A DNA stretch of 43,594 nucleotides from an uncultured bacterium (GTDB taxonomy: Bacteria > Bacillota > Clostridia > Lachnospirales > Lachnospiraceae), in contig CANRVD010000019.1 of assembly GCA_947643145.1 (NCBI GenBank), positions 1-43,594 on the forward strand. Reading direction: 5' to 3'. Under the pieces are notes generated by a model. It saw nothing but the letters and a program-made list of their open reading frames with translations, did no database searches and was not told where the DNA came from. The translations under genes and the position numbers were made by a program. Positions 1 through 8,014 of the stretch are shown here, one piece after another (position 1 is the stretch's first letter; each line of letters opens with the position of its first letter).

Positions 1-64
1 TACAGTACTATCACTAACGCTGCTATACAGTTATTGGAGTAATTATCTCATGGAACCTAATTAG

Positions 65-271
65 AATCCAGACACTCTGTTGTGGATCTCTTACGATGAA
101 CCAACTGCAGGTTTGGATTCTGTATTTCGCCAGGATTTTTTGCGGGTTCTGCAGGATTTTGTAGCAGATTATAAAACTACTGTATTGCTGTCAACTCATA
201 TAGAAGAAGATTTAGGGGGAATAGCTGACTATATTATTGAAGTGGACAATGGGAGATATTATATGAAATGA
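65..271 (+). pseudogene. ABC transporter ATP-binding protein, C-terminal remnant
   Basis: Only the last ~68 codons of an ABC ATPase remain. The reading frame is closed by a TAG at 62-64 and opens with NPDTLL, followed by a Walker B/D-loop region (DEPTAGLDS) and an H-loop (LLSTHIEED), then a normal C-terminus ending at 271. The Walker A and signature parts are absent: the 60 bases upstream do not encode them in this frame. The residues before DEPTAGLD (WISY instead of a hydrophobic LLLD-like strand) also look altered. With the broken permease just downstream, this is the relic of a two-component exporter. Fragment status is clear; the original substrate is unknown. Confidence 0.7.
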
Positions 272-335
272 GGTTTTTTATGGAAATAGGATTTCGTGAG
301 CTTGTTTTAATGAGCAGCTTGAAAGTAAAGAAAGG

Positions 336-746
336 ATGAAAAAAGAGAGCAGCGGTGCCTATGTGATTCTCTATTTTTTGCTTGGGCTTTATGTGTTTAT
401 GTCGGCTCTTTGGGGATTTCATTATGAAAGTTTTAAGGATGCCCCATATCTGATGTTTTGTGTATTTGGATTTATTTCCTGCCAGTTTTTTAACCGATAT
501 TTATATTGTGTCAGGGAAAATGGAAAAGATATCAATATCTTTCAGAAGTATAAGTAAATTCCTGTAAACCCAAAAAAACTTTTTCTAATCAGTAAGAATA
601 TTTGTATTCCGACAGTGCTTGGACAGACCGTTGCTCTGTTTTTTCGAATTCTTGATTTGGATAAGGATGGGGGCAGGATTTTATCGCTGGATAGGATAAT
701 ATTTTTTTGTTTGATAGATATGACGTATTTTAAATTAATAGGATAA
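336..746 (+). pseudogene. ABC-2 type permease remnant with in-frame stop
   Basis: An ATG at 336 begins a protein with two hydrophobic segments (YVILYFLLGLYVFMSAL and LMFCVFGFISCQFF). It stops at TAA 555-557 after QKYK. Reading through that stop in the same frame continues sensibly (IPVNPKKLFLISKNICIPTV...) to a TAA at 744-746, which is the pattern of a single nonsense mutation in a permease. From 747 to about 1000, further hydrophobic pieces appear in shifting frames, so the rest is degraded. Its place 65 bases after the ATPase fragment fits an ABC exporter operon that has decayed. Confidence 0.6.
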
Positions 747-1316
747 AATTCTCTTTCATAATTCGTTAATTTATCCAGGCAGTTTGTTACGTCATATTCG
801 GATACTGGTTTTGAAGGCAGCAGATAACATTTTTTTCCAAAGGCATCTGACATAAATACAGAATGGGCGATAAGGCAGATAATAAGCGTAGAGGGACTAA
901 GGCTTTCTATAGCGCTTTTTATTTTAATATTGTTTAAGTGATTTGTCTCATAATCAAAAAAGAAGATTAATGGATGATAGTTCTTTTGATTTTAACAATT
1001 CTTTCCCTGAATGGTATGTAAGTATATTGTTATAGCCAAGTTTTTGGCAATAGTTTCTTATTTGCTCTCGTATCACATTTAATAACAGATTGTTCGTATA
1101 AGTGTGCTTAAGCTCGCGGAAGTAGAAGTTTTTATGCTCCTCTGTGTTTTTGTATTAAACGGCATATATCAAAAGATTATCATAGAATTAACATAGATGA
1201 ATCGATATTCTATAAAAAAATATGATAAAATTTGATTTCAGTAAGACAAAAAGATATCTTTGTTTGTATCTATATATAAAGGGCCTTTTAATAAGTTGAG
1301 GAAGGGAGGAACAGAT
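747..1316 (+). other. decayed permease sequence and AT-rich leader of the sigma factor operon
   Basis: No intact gene is visible. The first ~250 bases contain short hydrophobic translations in several frames, consistent with continued decay of the permease. From about 1150 the sequence is very AT-rich and probably holds the promoter of the ECF sigma operon, but I could not find a convincing -35/-10 pair. Confidence 0.4.
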
Positions 1317-1892
1317 GTGGATGAGAAGCAAATATACAACCTGATTGCTAAGGATTCAGAAGAAGGATTGTATCAGCTGATTAAGCTGTATAAAAATTAT
1401 GTATGGAATATAATAAACAAAATTCTTCAAGGAAGACAACAGGACATAGAAGAATGTATATCCGATGTTTTTTTTACATTTTGGCAAAAAAGACATAGCA
1501 TAAATTTAGAATCAGGTAACGTGAAGGGCCTTTTGGCATGCATTGCAAGAAATACAGCGATTAATAGATATAATAAGCTAAAAAGACAGCAATGTATTAA
1601 TTATGAATGTGAAAACCTTATTGCCGATGATGCAATTGAAATACTTATCGATAGTATATACCAGGATGAAATTGTTAATCTTATTTTGAAGGATCTTCAC
1701 GAAAAGGATAGAAATATCTTTGTGAAACGACATATTTTTATGGAATCTATCGGAGAAATTGCTGAGGATATGAATTTAGACGAACGTCAAGTTCGTAACA
1801 GTTTATATCAAAGTAAGAAGAAATTGAAAAAGACATTGGTAAGGAGGAATAAGCATGAAAACAAATTTTTTTCATATAATTGGCGAATGTGA
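1317..1892 (+). CDS. ECF-type RNA polymerase sigma factor
   Basis: A 191-aa sigma-70-family protein of the extracytoplasmic-function type. Region 2 is in the first ~90 residues (DIEECISDVFFTFWQKR, then a region 2.4-like GLLACIARNTAINRYNKLKR). Region 4 is at the C-terminus with a helix-turn-helix (SIGEIAEDMNLDERQVRNSLYQSKKKLKK). I chose the GTG at 1317 because GGGAGG lies seven bases upstream; an upstream TTG at 1260 would add 19 residues without a good ribosome site. It overlaps the next gene, a single-pass membrane protein, by 38 bases, the usual layout of an ECF sigma factor with its membrane-bound regulator. It probably drives its own operon in response to an envelope signal; the regulon is unknown. 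Confidence 0.85.
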   Translation: MDEKQIYNLIAKDSEEGLYQLIKLYKNYVWNIINKILQGRQQDIEECISDVFFTFWQKRHSINLESGNVKGLLACIARNTAINRYNKLKRQQCINYECENLIADDAIEILIDSIYQDEIVNLILKDLHEKDRNIFVKRHIFMESIGEIAEDMNLDERQVRNSLYQSKKKLKKTLVRRNKHENKFFSYNWRM

Positions 1893-2613
1893 ATCAAATA
1901 TGCACAAAGAGGATGTTGGTATTAATGAGGATAGGATTTTCTTGTTAGTACAGAATAAAATACTTTTAAGCAAAAAACAACGCAAGAAGAAAATTTATTT
2001 AACAGTAAGTGCATTAATCTGTTCTGCATCTATGGTTACTTTTGTTTTGTTAAATTTATCAGATATAAAAACAAAAGTTGATGAAAATGGGGATAGGGTA
2101 GCAAAATATCAAGAAATAAATAAATATCCTAAGACAACAAATGATTATCTGCAGAAACCAGTACAAATAAAAGTTTGTGTATATGAGAGTACTCAAGAGG
2201 GACAATTTTTAACGCAAAATTATGTCAATGAGATGAAAAAGAAAGAATTAAAACTTAACGAAAAGGTGGTGATAGGTTCGTATAACCCACTAGATAGTTC
2301 TGTACCAGGTTATCCTATTTTTATTTCTGACGAAAGAGATTCCAGTAAAAAATATGATGTAATATCATTGAAAGTTTCTGCTGGAAATTTGATACAGTGG
2401 GATAAAAAAACCGGGGATATAATTACAATAGGAAAAGAATATCAATTTTCTAAAGATGCTAATATTTATTGGTCTCCGTTAGAGAACGGAAAAACAGTTG
2501 AGAAAACAATTATTTCTGCTGGAATTACTGATGGTTTATCTCAAAATGATACAATAACTGTAACAATAAACAGAGAAAATGATGTATTTATAGCGAAAAA
2601 AATAGGAGGTTAA
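1855..2613 (+). CDS. single-pass membrane protein, putative anti-sigma factor
   Basis: A 252-aa protein starting at an ATG behind AAGGAGG and overlapping the 3' end of the ECF sigma gene. It has a ~45-residue basic N-terminal cytoplasmic part, one membrane helix at about residues 43-65 (IYLTVSALICSASMVTFVLL), and a ~185-residue extracytoplasmic domain. There is no zinc-binding anti-sigma motif (HxxxCxxC) in the N-terminus. The role as sigma partner rests on gene order and topology. The outer domain is not one I recognise and may be the sensor. Confidence 0.6.
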   Translation: MKTNFFHIIGECESNMHKEDVGINEDRIFLLVQNKILLSKKQRKKKIYLTVSALICSASMVTFVLLNLSDIKTKVDENGDRVAKYQEINKYPKTTNDYLQKPVQIKVCVYESTQEGQFLTQNYVNEMKKKELKLNEKVVIGSYNPLDSSVPGYPIFISDERDSSKKYDVISLKVSAGNLIQWDKKTGDIITIGKEYQFSKDANIYWSPLENGKTVEKTIISAGITDGLSQNDTITVTINRENDVFIAKKIGG

Positions 2614-2619
2614 GATTTT

Positions 2620-3081
2620 ATGAAGAAGTTCAATGTAAAGTTTTGTTTGATGTTGTTGATGATATGCGCAATAATCCTAACAATAGGCACAACTGCATAT
2701 GCATTAACAAATTCTAAATCATTTTATGATAAGATTTCATGGACATGGGAGTATAGTGCTCCAGCAACAACAAGTTATAATTGTTTAGGTTATGCTACTG
2801 GTTCAATGAAATGGGAATGGCCATGGGGAGTGGATAATCCAACAGACGCACAAGTTACAAATTATTTAAAGAAAAAAGGATATATTGACTCAAGTAAATA
2901 TCCGGAAATTATATCCTATGGAAAATCAAAAGATGTAATTACACATTTTAGCAAAGTAACGGGTACCGAATGGTGTAGAGCAAAATGGGGCTCTTTAGAA
3001 AGATTTAATCATAATTCATATGACCCTTATTATGTAAATAGCATTTATGGGAAAAAAATAAATATCTATAGCAAACAATGA
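2620..3081 (+). CDS. secreted protein with conserved Cys/His, papain-fold-like
   Basis: A 153-aa protein six bases after the membrane partner gene. Residues 1-29 form a signal peptide (KKFNVKF, hydrophobic core, cleavage near TAYA). The mature part contains YNCLGYATG, a Trp-rich stretch (WEWPWG), a Gly-Tyr step, then VITHFSKV and AKWGSLERFNHNS. The order YNC..., H..., K-W-G resembles small domains with an NlpC/papain-like fold (the DUF7689 type), where the Cys and His would be catalytic. That assignment is from memory of the pattern and is tentative. As the third gene of the ECF sigma operon it is the likely secreted output: an enzyme, toxin or immunity factor. Confidence 0.55.
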   Translation: MKKFNVKFCLMLLMICAIILTIGTTAYALTNSKSFYDKISWTWEYSAPATTSYNCLGYATGSMKWEWPWGVDNPTDAQVTNYLKKKGYIDSSKYPEIISYGKSKDVITHFSKVTGTEWCRAKWGSLERFNHNSYDPYYVNSIYGKKINIYSKQ

Positions 3082-3094
3082 AAGGAGGAAGATT

Positions 3095-3427
3095 ATGAAA
3101 AAAATTTGTATCAAAAAATTAACGATAGTAACAGTATGTATTATGATCGCATGTTTTTCTATCACAGGAGTAAGCATAACAAAATCTACGGCATATGCTA
3201 TGAAAACAAATATGCAAGCAATGTTAGAAGAAATCGACGAAATTATTGCAGATAAGACAGATTTATCTTATTCGTCCAATCCATATGATTATATACAAAA
3301 CAATAAATATTTTAATAATATTTTAAATTTAGGAATTGATGCACTTCCTATTATTGTAGATGAATTAAAAGAAAGTGATGAATCTGGATTAAAAGAATTT
3401 ATTACTCCGGCGGTTAAATGTCGATGA
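3095..3427 (+). pseudogene. secreted protein gene, 3' end lost to an inserted palindromic element
   Basis: The gene starts at an ATG with AAAGGAGG upstream, 13 bases after the previous gene. The product has a signal peptide (residues 1-35, ending near STAYA) and a helical region (MLEEIDEIIADKTDLS..., NNILNLGIDALPIIVDELKES). The reading frame enters a 163-bp inverted-repeat element at about 3399 and stops at 3427 after AVKCR, which is element sequence. The sequence after the element (3562-3608) does not visibly continue the protein. The native C-terminus is therefore missing. Residues 1-101 are original; whether the stub is functional is unknown. Confidence 0.65.
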
Positions 3428-3561
3428 ATTTTACGCAGAATAAATTTTCATCTGCAAGGCGGAAGAATGAGTTGTAGCGAGTGCTACAACAATTGATGAC
3501 AACGCGGCAGATGGAAATTTAAGCAAGTAAAAACGTCGATATTTAACTGCCGGGGTAATAA
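3399..3561. mobile_element. 163-bp long-palindrome element (MITE-like)
   Basis: The ends are 28-base imperfect inverted repeats (3399-3426 against 3534-3561, four mismatches). The symmetry continues inward (AAATTTTCATCTGC against GCAGATGGAAATTT) to an apical perfect hairpin, GTTGTAGC-GAGT-GCTACAAC at 3471-3490. The symmetry centre is at about 3480, so the whole unit could fold into one long hairpin. It has no coding capacity and interrupts a secreted-protein gene. I call it a miniature inverted-repeat element; no target duplication was identified. Confidence 0.6.
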
Positions 3562-3608
3562 CATCGAAACAATATCACAATATCTCTTGAAAGCAAGCGA
3601 ATCAACGA

Positions 3609-4459
3609 CTATAATATCAGCGTACACTGCTCCATGTCCATTACTGCATGAAGCTCATACGGTTCCTCCTTATTCAGATAAGATAACTCCACCGCAACGG
3701 TAAATGCTATTGTCCCCTCATCTACCATATCCAGTATTTTTGGTATCAGATAAGTCAGTCGGATATATCGGTTAATCTGTCGCTGACTCTCCTCCACCTG
3801 CCTTGCCAGTTCCTTATTAGAATCTACTTTGCCTGATTCACCTGTATTTCGCAATCCCCATTTACCGTTTTCAGATATAAAGGTTTCCAGTTTTGCAAAT
3901 TCTGCCGTTTGGTTTTCCGACTTTTTGCCAACTTGGCAGGAAGTTAAATCTGTCCGTTTCCCCTGCTGTTTCATTGCCTCTAATTTCATCCGGTAAGCAA
4001 ATACTTTTTCACTCGGCTTGATATTCTCTCTCTGTAGGTTGCTGTCCGCCATTGCGATTACCGCTTGGTTATCATCCAATTCCAAAACCATAACAGGAAC
4101 TTTATCCACCCCTGCCCATTTACTAGTACAACGAAAATTAAGTTTTGGATAGCAAGTCAAACTGCCAATTACTTAATATTCGTTGTACTAGCTGCCTTTC
4201 TCCTGTGTCCGGCTATCAGTTCATATCCCTGCCCTGCCGGATTTGGTCTTGCAAGTAGCGGAACCAGCACCCCCTTCTTTTCAATACTCTGCATCAGTTC
4301 AAATAATTCCGTATTCATTTCCACCTTAAACGGATGATTCTTGAAATCCGCCAACTGGTTCAGAGGCAAATACTGGATTTTACCATCAAAAGTGTTCTTC
4401 TTACTTTCAACACCCTTACTCTGAACGATTGGAGAATAATCCTGCTTTTTTCCTGACAT
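3609..4459 (-). pseudogene. ParB/Spo0J-family partition protein, disrupted and truncated
   Basis: The N-terminal part (4192-4459) starts at an ATG behind GAGGTG and encodes a ParB/Srx nuclease-like domain: QYLPLNQLADFKNHPF, then VPLLARPNP and ELIAGHRRKAA. The rest resumes at about 4122 with KWAGVDKVPVMVLELDD, AMADSNLQREN and an HTH-like stretch (QINRYIRLTYLIPKILDMVDEG). A 61-bp element plus a CTAG duplication sits between the halves and shifts the frame. Removing it restores ...AASKWAG.... The C-terminus is also missing: after MEQCT the frame ends within four residues at 3609. ParB genes of this type travel on plasmids and integrative elements, so this marks a former mobile element. Confidence 0.75.
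4127..4187. mobile_element. 61-bp inverted-repeat insertion (MITE-like) in the parB gene
   Basis: The terminal inverted repeats are 17 bases (4127-4143 and 4171-4187) with one mismatch, beginning TACAACGAA. CTAG flanks both sides (4123-4126 and 4188-4191), a 4-bp target site duplication. Deleting 65 bases restores the parB reading frame. It is far too short to encode a transposase, so it would have to be mobilised in trans. Confidence 0.7.
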
Positions 4460-4471
4460 TTTCATCACCAC

Positions 4472-4695
4472 CTCTTATTTCAAAACCACGAGCATCACGC
4501 TTCGCGAGACTGCTCGGGTTCGCAGGCGCGCTCGGATAGTCTCGTGCAAGCACGACATATCCTCACTTTGCCTTCGCGCAAATAAAAAGACCGTCCATCC
4601 TCAAAGCCAGTTTCTTAAAGAAACTCTGAAAATGAACAGTCTCCCATACTTTTATATTTAATTGAATAACACAGTTTTTAATGAATTTTTTAACT
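4472..4695. other. intergenic, no gene seen
   Basis: It contains an inverted repeat CGAGACT/AGTCTCG (4505-4511 and 4538-4544) and a compact palindrome AGTTTCTT-A-AAGAAACT (4609-4625). No coding sequence or clear promoter is visible. Confidence 0.4.
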
Positions 4696-4845
4696 TTATT
4701 TTGATGTGTTCCCACACACCATATCCAGAACCACTGAAACATTTACACCGTCAGTAATCGCCTTTTTATACGTTTTCCGGTCACTTTTTGAAAAGGTAAA
4801 AAACCTCTCAAAGTGCCTAAAATCAAGGATTTTCACAAGCGAATG
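4696..4845 (-). pseudogene. orphan C-terminal protein fragment next to rlmD
   Basis: The minus strand encodes about 48 protein-like residues directly after the rlmD stop: HSLVKILDF..., FFTFSKSDRKTYKKAI, TDGVNVSVVLDMVCGN. The open frame runs upstream into rlmD in a different frame, and there is no good start (only an in-frame GTG at the VKIL position). The composition and the FSKSDRKTYKKAI...GVNVS pattern look like a real protein end rather than chance. I do not recognise the family; it is probably left over from the same mobile DNA as the parB remnant. Confidence 0.35.
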
Positions 4846-4847
4846 GT

Positions 4848-6341
4848 TTATATCCGCTTTTCCCTCCGATGTAGTAGACATACGCTCTCCACATGATAAC
4901 TCATCCCGAACATATCGCACACCCTCACTCTTTCCAACCCATACCCCCTATCACACAGATATCGCAAATCCCTTGCGAGCGTTGCCGGGTCACAGCTCAC
5001 ATACACAATTTTTTCCGGTTCCATCTGGACCACCGTTTGCAGGAGTTTTTCATCGCAGCCTTTCCGTGGCGGATCTAATGTCACTACATCTGCCTTGAGG
5101 CTTCCATGACTCTTTTGGTACTGCTCTGGAACAACCTCCTCTGCTGCCCCCGCAAAAAACTCCGTATTCGTCATATGATTTAATTCCGCATTTTTCTTCG
5201 CATCCTCTACTGCCTGCGGAACAATCTCCACCCCGCACACCTTTGCGGCCTTTTGTGCCAAAAAAAGAGAAATAGTACCTATTCCGCAATACAAATCCCA
5301 TACCACTTCACCGCCCTGCAAATCTGCATATTCCAACACTGTTTCGTACAGTCTTTTTGTCTGCATTGGATTTACCTGATAAAAGGACAACGGAGAAATG
5401 CGGTAAATAACATCGCCTATTCTATCTTCAATAAAACCGTTACCATACAGATTCTTTATCTGTTTTCCCAAAATAACATTTGTCTTTTCCTGATTCACAT
5501 TCAGGCAGATACTTTTTATTTGAAGCTCCGGCTCCTCTGCCCGTCCTGTATGCAGGCATTCCAAAAGCCGCCCGGCCAGAATATCACTATGCGGCAAAGC
5601 GGTTCCATTAATAACCAGACAGACCATTACATCACCCGTAGCCACTCCAACCCGTGTCAAAATGTGACGGACAAGCCCGGCGTGATTTTTCTCATCATAT
5701 GCTGGAATTTTATAATCCCGCATAAATTGTAAGATTGCCTCTACAATCACTTTATTACAGGGATGCTGAATGACGCAGTCCGTATTTTCAATAATACTGT
5801 GTGTTCTGCCAGCATAAAATCCGGCAACCAGCCTGCCTTCCTTATTTACTCCAACAGGAAATTGTGCTTTATTCCGGTAATGATATGGCTCTTCCATTGA
5901 TAGGACTAAGTCCATGTCACAGACAGAAAATCCGCCGATACGGTTCAAACATTCACGTACTTTTTCCTCTTTCCACAAAATCTGCTGCTCATAACTGCAA
6001 TGCTGAAGCTGGCAGCCCCCGCACTGTCTCGCCACAGGACACCTTGGTTCTACACGATGTGGTGAAGGCTCTATTATTTCCAAAAGTCTGGCATAGCCAT
6101 ACCGCTTCTTTGTCTTCATCACACACACTTTAACCACGTCATCTGGAATGGCATCCTTTACGAAGAGGGTATACCCCTCCAGCTTTCCAATTCCTTCGCC
6201 TTCCGAGCTAAACGCTGAAATAGTCAGTGTAACAATATCATTCTTCTTGCAGACTGCCTGCTCCATTCCTCTTTTTACATTCTTTTCCTCTGACATATTC
6301 TTCCCCATTTCTGTGCCGTCTTTTCGCAAATCAAATACCAC
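4848..6341 (-). CDS. rlmD: 23S rRNA (uracil-C5) methyltransferase, RlmD/RlmCD family
   Basis: A 497-aa protein of the RumA/TrmA family, which methylates C5 of a 23S rRNA uridine with S-adenosylmethionine. A TRAM RNA-binding domain lies at about residues 30-90. It is followed by the [4Fe-4S] cysteines (C101, C107, C110 in CPVARQCGGC, and a later Cys near TDCVIQHPC). The SAM-binding motif is VWDLYCGIGTISLFLA, then LDPPRKGC and the catalytic-Cys motif YVSCDPATLARDL. Length is normal. The GTG at 6341 has AGGTG seven bases upstream; ATGs 15 or 25 residues later (MSEEK with GGGGA upstream) are alternatives. In Firmicutes one enzyme can modify two uridines, so the exact target base is not certain. 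Confidence 0.9.
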   Translation of the reverse strand: MVFDLRKDGTEMGKNMSEEKNVKRGMEQAVCKKNDIVTLTISAFSSEGEGIGKLEGYTLFVKDAIPDDVVKVCVMKTKKRYGYARLLEIIEPSPHRVEPRCPVARQCGGCQLQHCSYEQQILWKEEKVRECLNRIGGFSVCDMDLVLSMEEPYHYRNKAQFPVGVNKEGRLVAGFYAGRTHSIIENTDCVIQHPCNKVIVEAILQFMRDYKIPAYDEKNHAGLVRHILTRVGVATGDVMVCLVINGTALPHSDILAGRLLECLHTGRAEEPELQIKSICLNVNQEKTNVILGKQIKNLYGNGFIEDRIGDVIYRISPLSFYQVNPMQTKRLYETVLEYADLQGGEVVWDLYCGIGTISLFLAQKAAKVCGVEIVPQAVEDAKKNAELNHMTNTEFFAGAAEEVVPEQYQKSHGSLKADVVTLDPPRKGCDEKLLQTVVQMEPEKIVYVSCDPATLARDLRYLCDRGYGLERVRVCDMFGMSYHVESVCLLHRREKRI

Positions 6342-6463
6342 GAGGTATCACCTGATTTTTTTAGCAAAACTGCCCCAAGAGGCGAGCCGCTTATCTCGCT
6401 GCGTATGTAAGAGTCAACATCTGTAACAAGCAGCACGCAGTATAAACTCCTATATACTCTCAG

Positions 6464-7423
6464 CTATTTCCGCTTCTGTATATAACCGGAACTCTGCCTT
6501 ACATTCGAATCAATGATACGGTTAAATCCAAGCCACTCTGTTGTCGCATCTGCCTTATCATACAACTCTGTCAATGTCTCCAGCCTTGCATCCGCATGGT
6601 CTGCAAGATATAGCGCCATTGCTTCTGCTATCGCTGGTTTCTTCGGCGAACCATACTCCAACTCTCCATGATGCGCCAAAATGCAGTGACGAAGCTCAGC
6701 GGCAAGTTTCTTGGGGAATCCCGGAATCAGCGCAGCTTCTTTCCCAATTAACTCTGCCCCCAGAAAAATATGTCCCAAAAGCTGTCCTTCATCTGTGTAA
6801 TCATTTGCCGGAAAGCTGGATATTTCCCATACCTTTCCAATATCATGGAATAACGCTGCTGTAAGCAGTAAATCCCTGTCAAGAATCGGATAATTTGCAG
6901 CATAAAACTCACACAGCTTTGCTACCGCCAGCGTATGCTGCAGCAAACCTCCCACAAATCCATGATGAACCGATTTAGCTGCTGAATGCTGCTTAAATTC
7001 CTTGATAAATTCTGCATCTTCCACAAAATATTTCTCTGCTAACTTTTTCAAATGGGGTTCACCAATTGTAGTGATAATTGCTTTTAATTCCTGATACATT
7101 TCTTCCCGGTCATATTTAGATGCCGGTATATATTCTGCCGGATCATACTCCCCTTCCTGTGCTTTTCTAATCCGGCTGACATTTACCTGACGGCTTCCCT
7201 GGAAAGAAGTTACCATTCCATCTGTCATAATAAAATCCATCGATTCAAAATTATCAATCCCATTATTTAATTCCCAGACTTTTGCATCAATAATCCCTGT
7301 CTTATCCTGCAAAAGCAGGGAATAATATGTCTTGCCTGCTTTTGTTTTAAGTATCTGCTTTGATTTGCACAGATAAATCCCAAAAAACTTATTGCCTTCC
7401 TTATATTCTTCGATATATGTCAT
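6464..7423 (-). CDS. yhaM: 3'-5' exoribonuclease, YhaM family
   Basis: A 319-aa protein with an N-terminal OB-fold nucleic-acid-binding domain (residues ~10-105, KTYYSLLLQDKTGIIDAKVW) and an HD-type metal-dependent phosphohydrolase domain: HHGFVGGLLQHTLAVAKL, LLTAALFHDIGK, LRHCILAHHG. This is the architecture of Bacillus YhaM, a 3'-5' exonuclease that trims RNA and single-stranded DNA. The start at 7423 is preferred because GGAGG sits six bases upstream; an ATG six bases earlier overlaps the ribosome site. It lies downstream of cheY on the same strand but behind a terminator, so it is probably transcribed separately. Confidence 0.9.
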   Translation of the reverse strand: MTYIEEYKEGNKFFGIYLCKSKQILKTKAGKTYYSLLLQDKTGIIDAKVWELNNGIDNFESMDFIMTDGMVTSFQGSRQVNVSRIRKAQEGEYDPAEYIPASKYDREEMYQELKAIITTIGEPHLKKLAEKYFVEDAEFIKEFKQHSAAKSVHHGFVGGLLQHTLAVAKLCEFYAANYPILDRDLLLTAALFHDIGKVWEISSFPANDYTDEGQLLGHIFLGAELIGKEAALIPGFPKKLAAELRHCILAHHGELEYGSPKKPAIAEAMALYLADHADARLETLTELYDKADATTEWLGFNRIIDSNVRQSSGYIQKRK

Positions 7424-7443
7424 TTCCATCCTCCTTAACGTGG

Positions 7444-7470
7444 AAAAAGGGAATGCTCATGCATTTCCCT
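7444..7470 (-). terminator. Rho-independent terminator after cheY
   Basis: On the minus strand this reads GGGAAATGC-ATGA-GCATTCCC followed by TTTTT. It lies between cheY and yhaM and ends the cheY transcript. Confidence 0.8.
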
Positions 7471-7501
7471 CATAGATACCCTGTCTTTTTTAGAAATTCT
7501 T

Positions 7502-7867
7502 TCATGATAATCCAAATACTTTTTCTATCGCAGTAACAACTGTTTCCTTCTGATAAGGCTTCACAATAAAATCCAATGCTCCTGCAGCGATAGCATCATC
7601 AACCTTTTGCTGATAACCTATTGACGAACACATTACAATCTTAGCTTCTTTATCAATTTTTATAATTTCACTGACAGCTGTAATTCCATTCATTTCTGGC
7701 ATATTAATATCCATTATGACTAAATCCGGTAAAATTTTTCTATACATCCGGACTGCCTCAACCCCATTCGAAGCTTCCGCGTATTGAAAGTTAAATCCAT
7801 AGTCATCTAACAGTCTCTTTAAGGTCATTCGTGCAAATTCTGCATCATCTACTAATAAAACTTTCAT
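7502..7867 (-). CDS. stand-alone CheY-like response regulator
   Basis: A 121-aa single receiver domain. The acidic pocket is LLVDDAE, the phospho-acceptor is D53 in LVIMDINMPEMNG, and the conserved Lys-Pro is in FIVKPYQ. It has no output domain, so it must act by binding a partner, as CheY does with the flagellar motor, or by serving as a phosphate carrier. No chemotaxis or flagellar genes lie nearby. The only possible kinases in the window are the CheA-like and PAS kinases at 27206-31217, and a link to them is speculation. It sits just downstream of the sigK 3' part but has its own promoter. Confidence 0.9.
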   Translation of the reverse strand: MKVLLVDDAEFARMTLKRLLDDYGFNFQYAEASNGVEAVRMYRKILPDLVIMDINMPEMNGITAVSEIIKIDKEAKIVMCSSIGYQQKVDDAIAAGALDFIVKPYQKETVVTAIEKVFGLS

Positions 7868-7922
7868 AAGTATCCCCCCTTGTAAACATATTCATTTTAC
7901 AAGACATAAAATGTTATTTATA

Positions 7923-7951
7923 AGTATAACATATTTCTTTTCATTACACAA
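7923..7951 (-). promoter_or_regulatory. sigma-A-type promoter of cheY
   Basis: On the minus strand TTGTGT, a 17-base spacer and TATACT, with an extended -10 (TGTTATACT). It lies about 55 bases upstream of the cheY ATG. Confidence 0.6.
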
Positions 7952-8014
7952 GAAAAGTCTTGCTTTCAGCGAAATATCCATAAAACTTGTTACCTTTCAC
8001 TGCGTACCTGACAA

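Noticed and set aside
5050-5732. Open frames on both strands within rlmD
   Set aside because: They are other-frame readings of a clearly conserved methyltransferase gene, without ribosome sites or protein-like composition.
6342-6463. Small gene between rlmD and yhaM
   Set aside because: No frame with a ribosome site; only short T-rich sequence is present.
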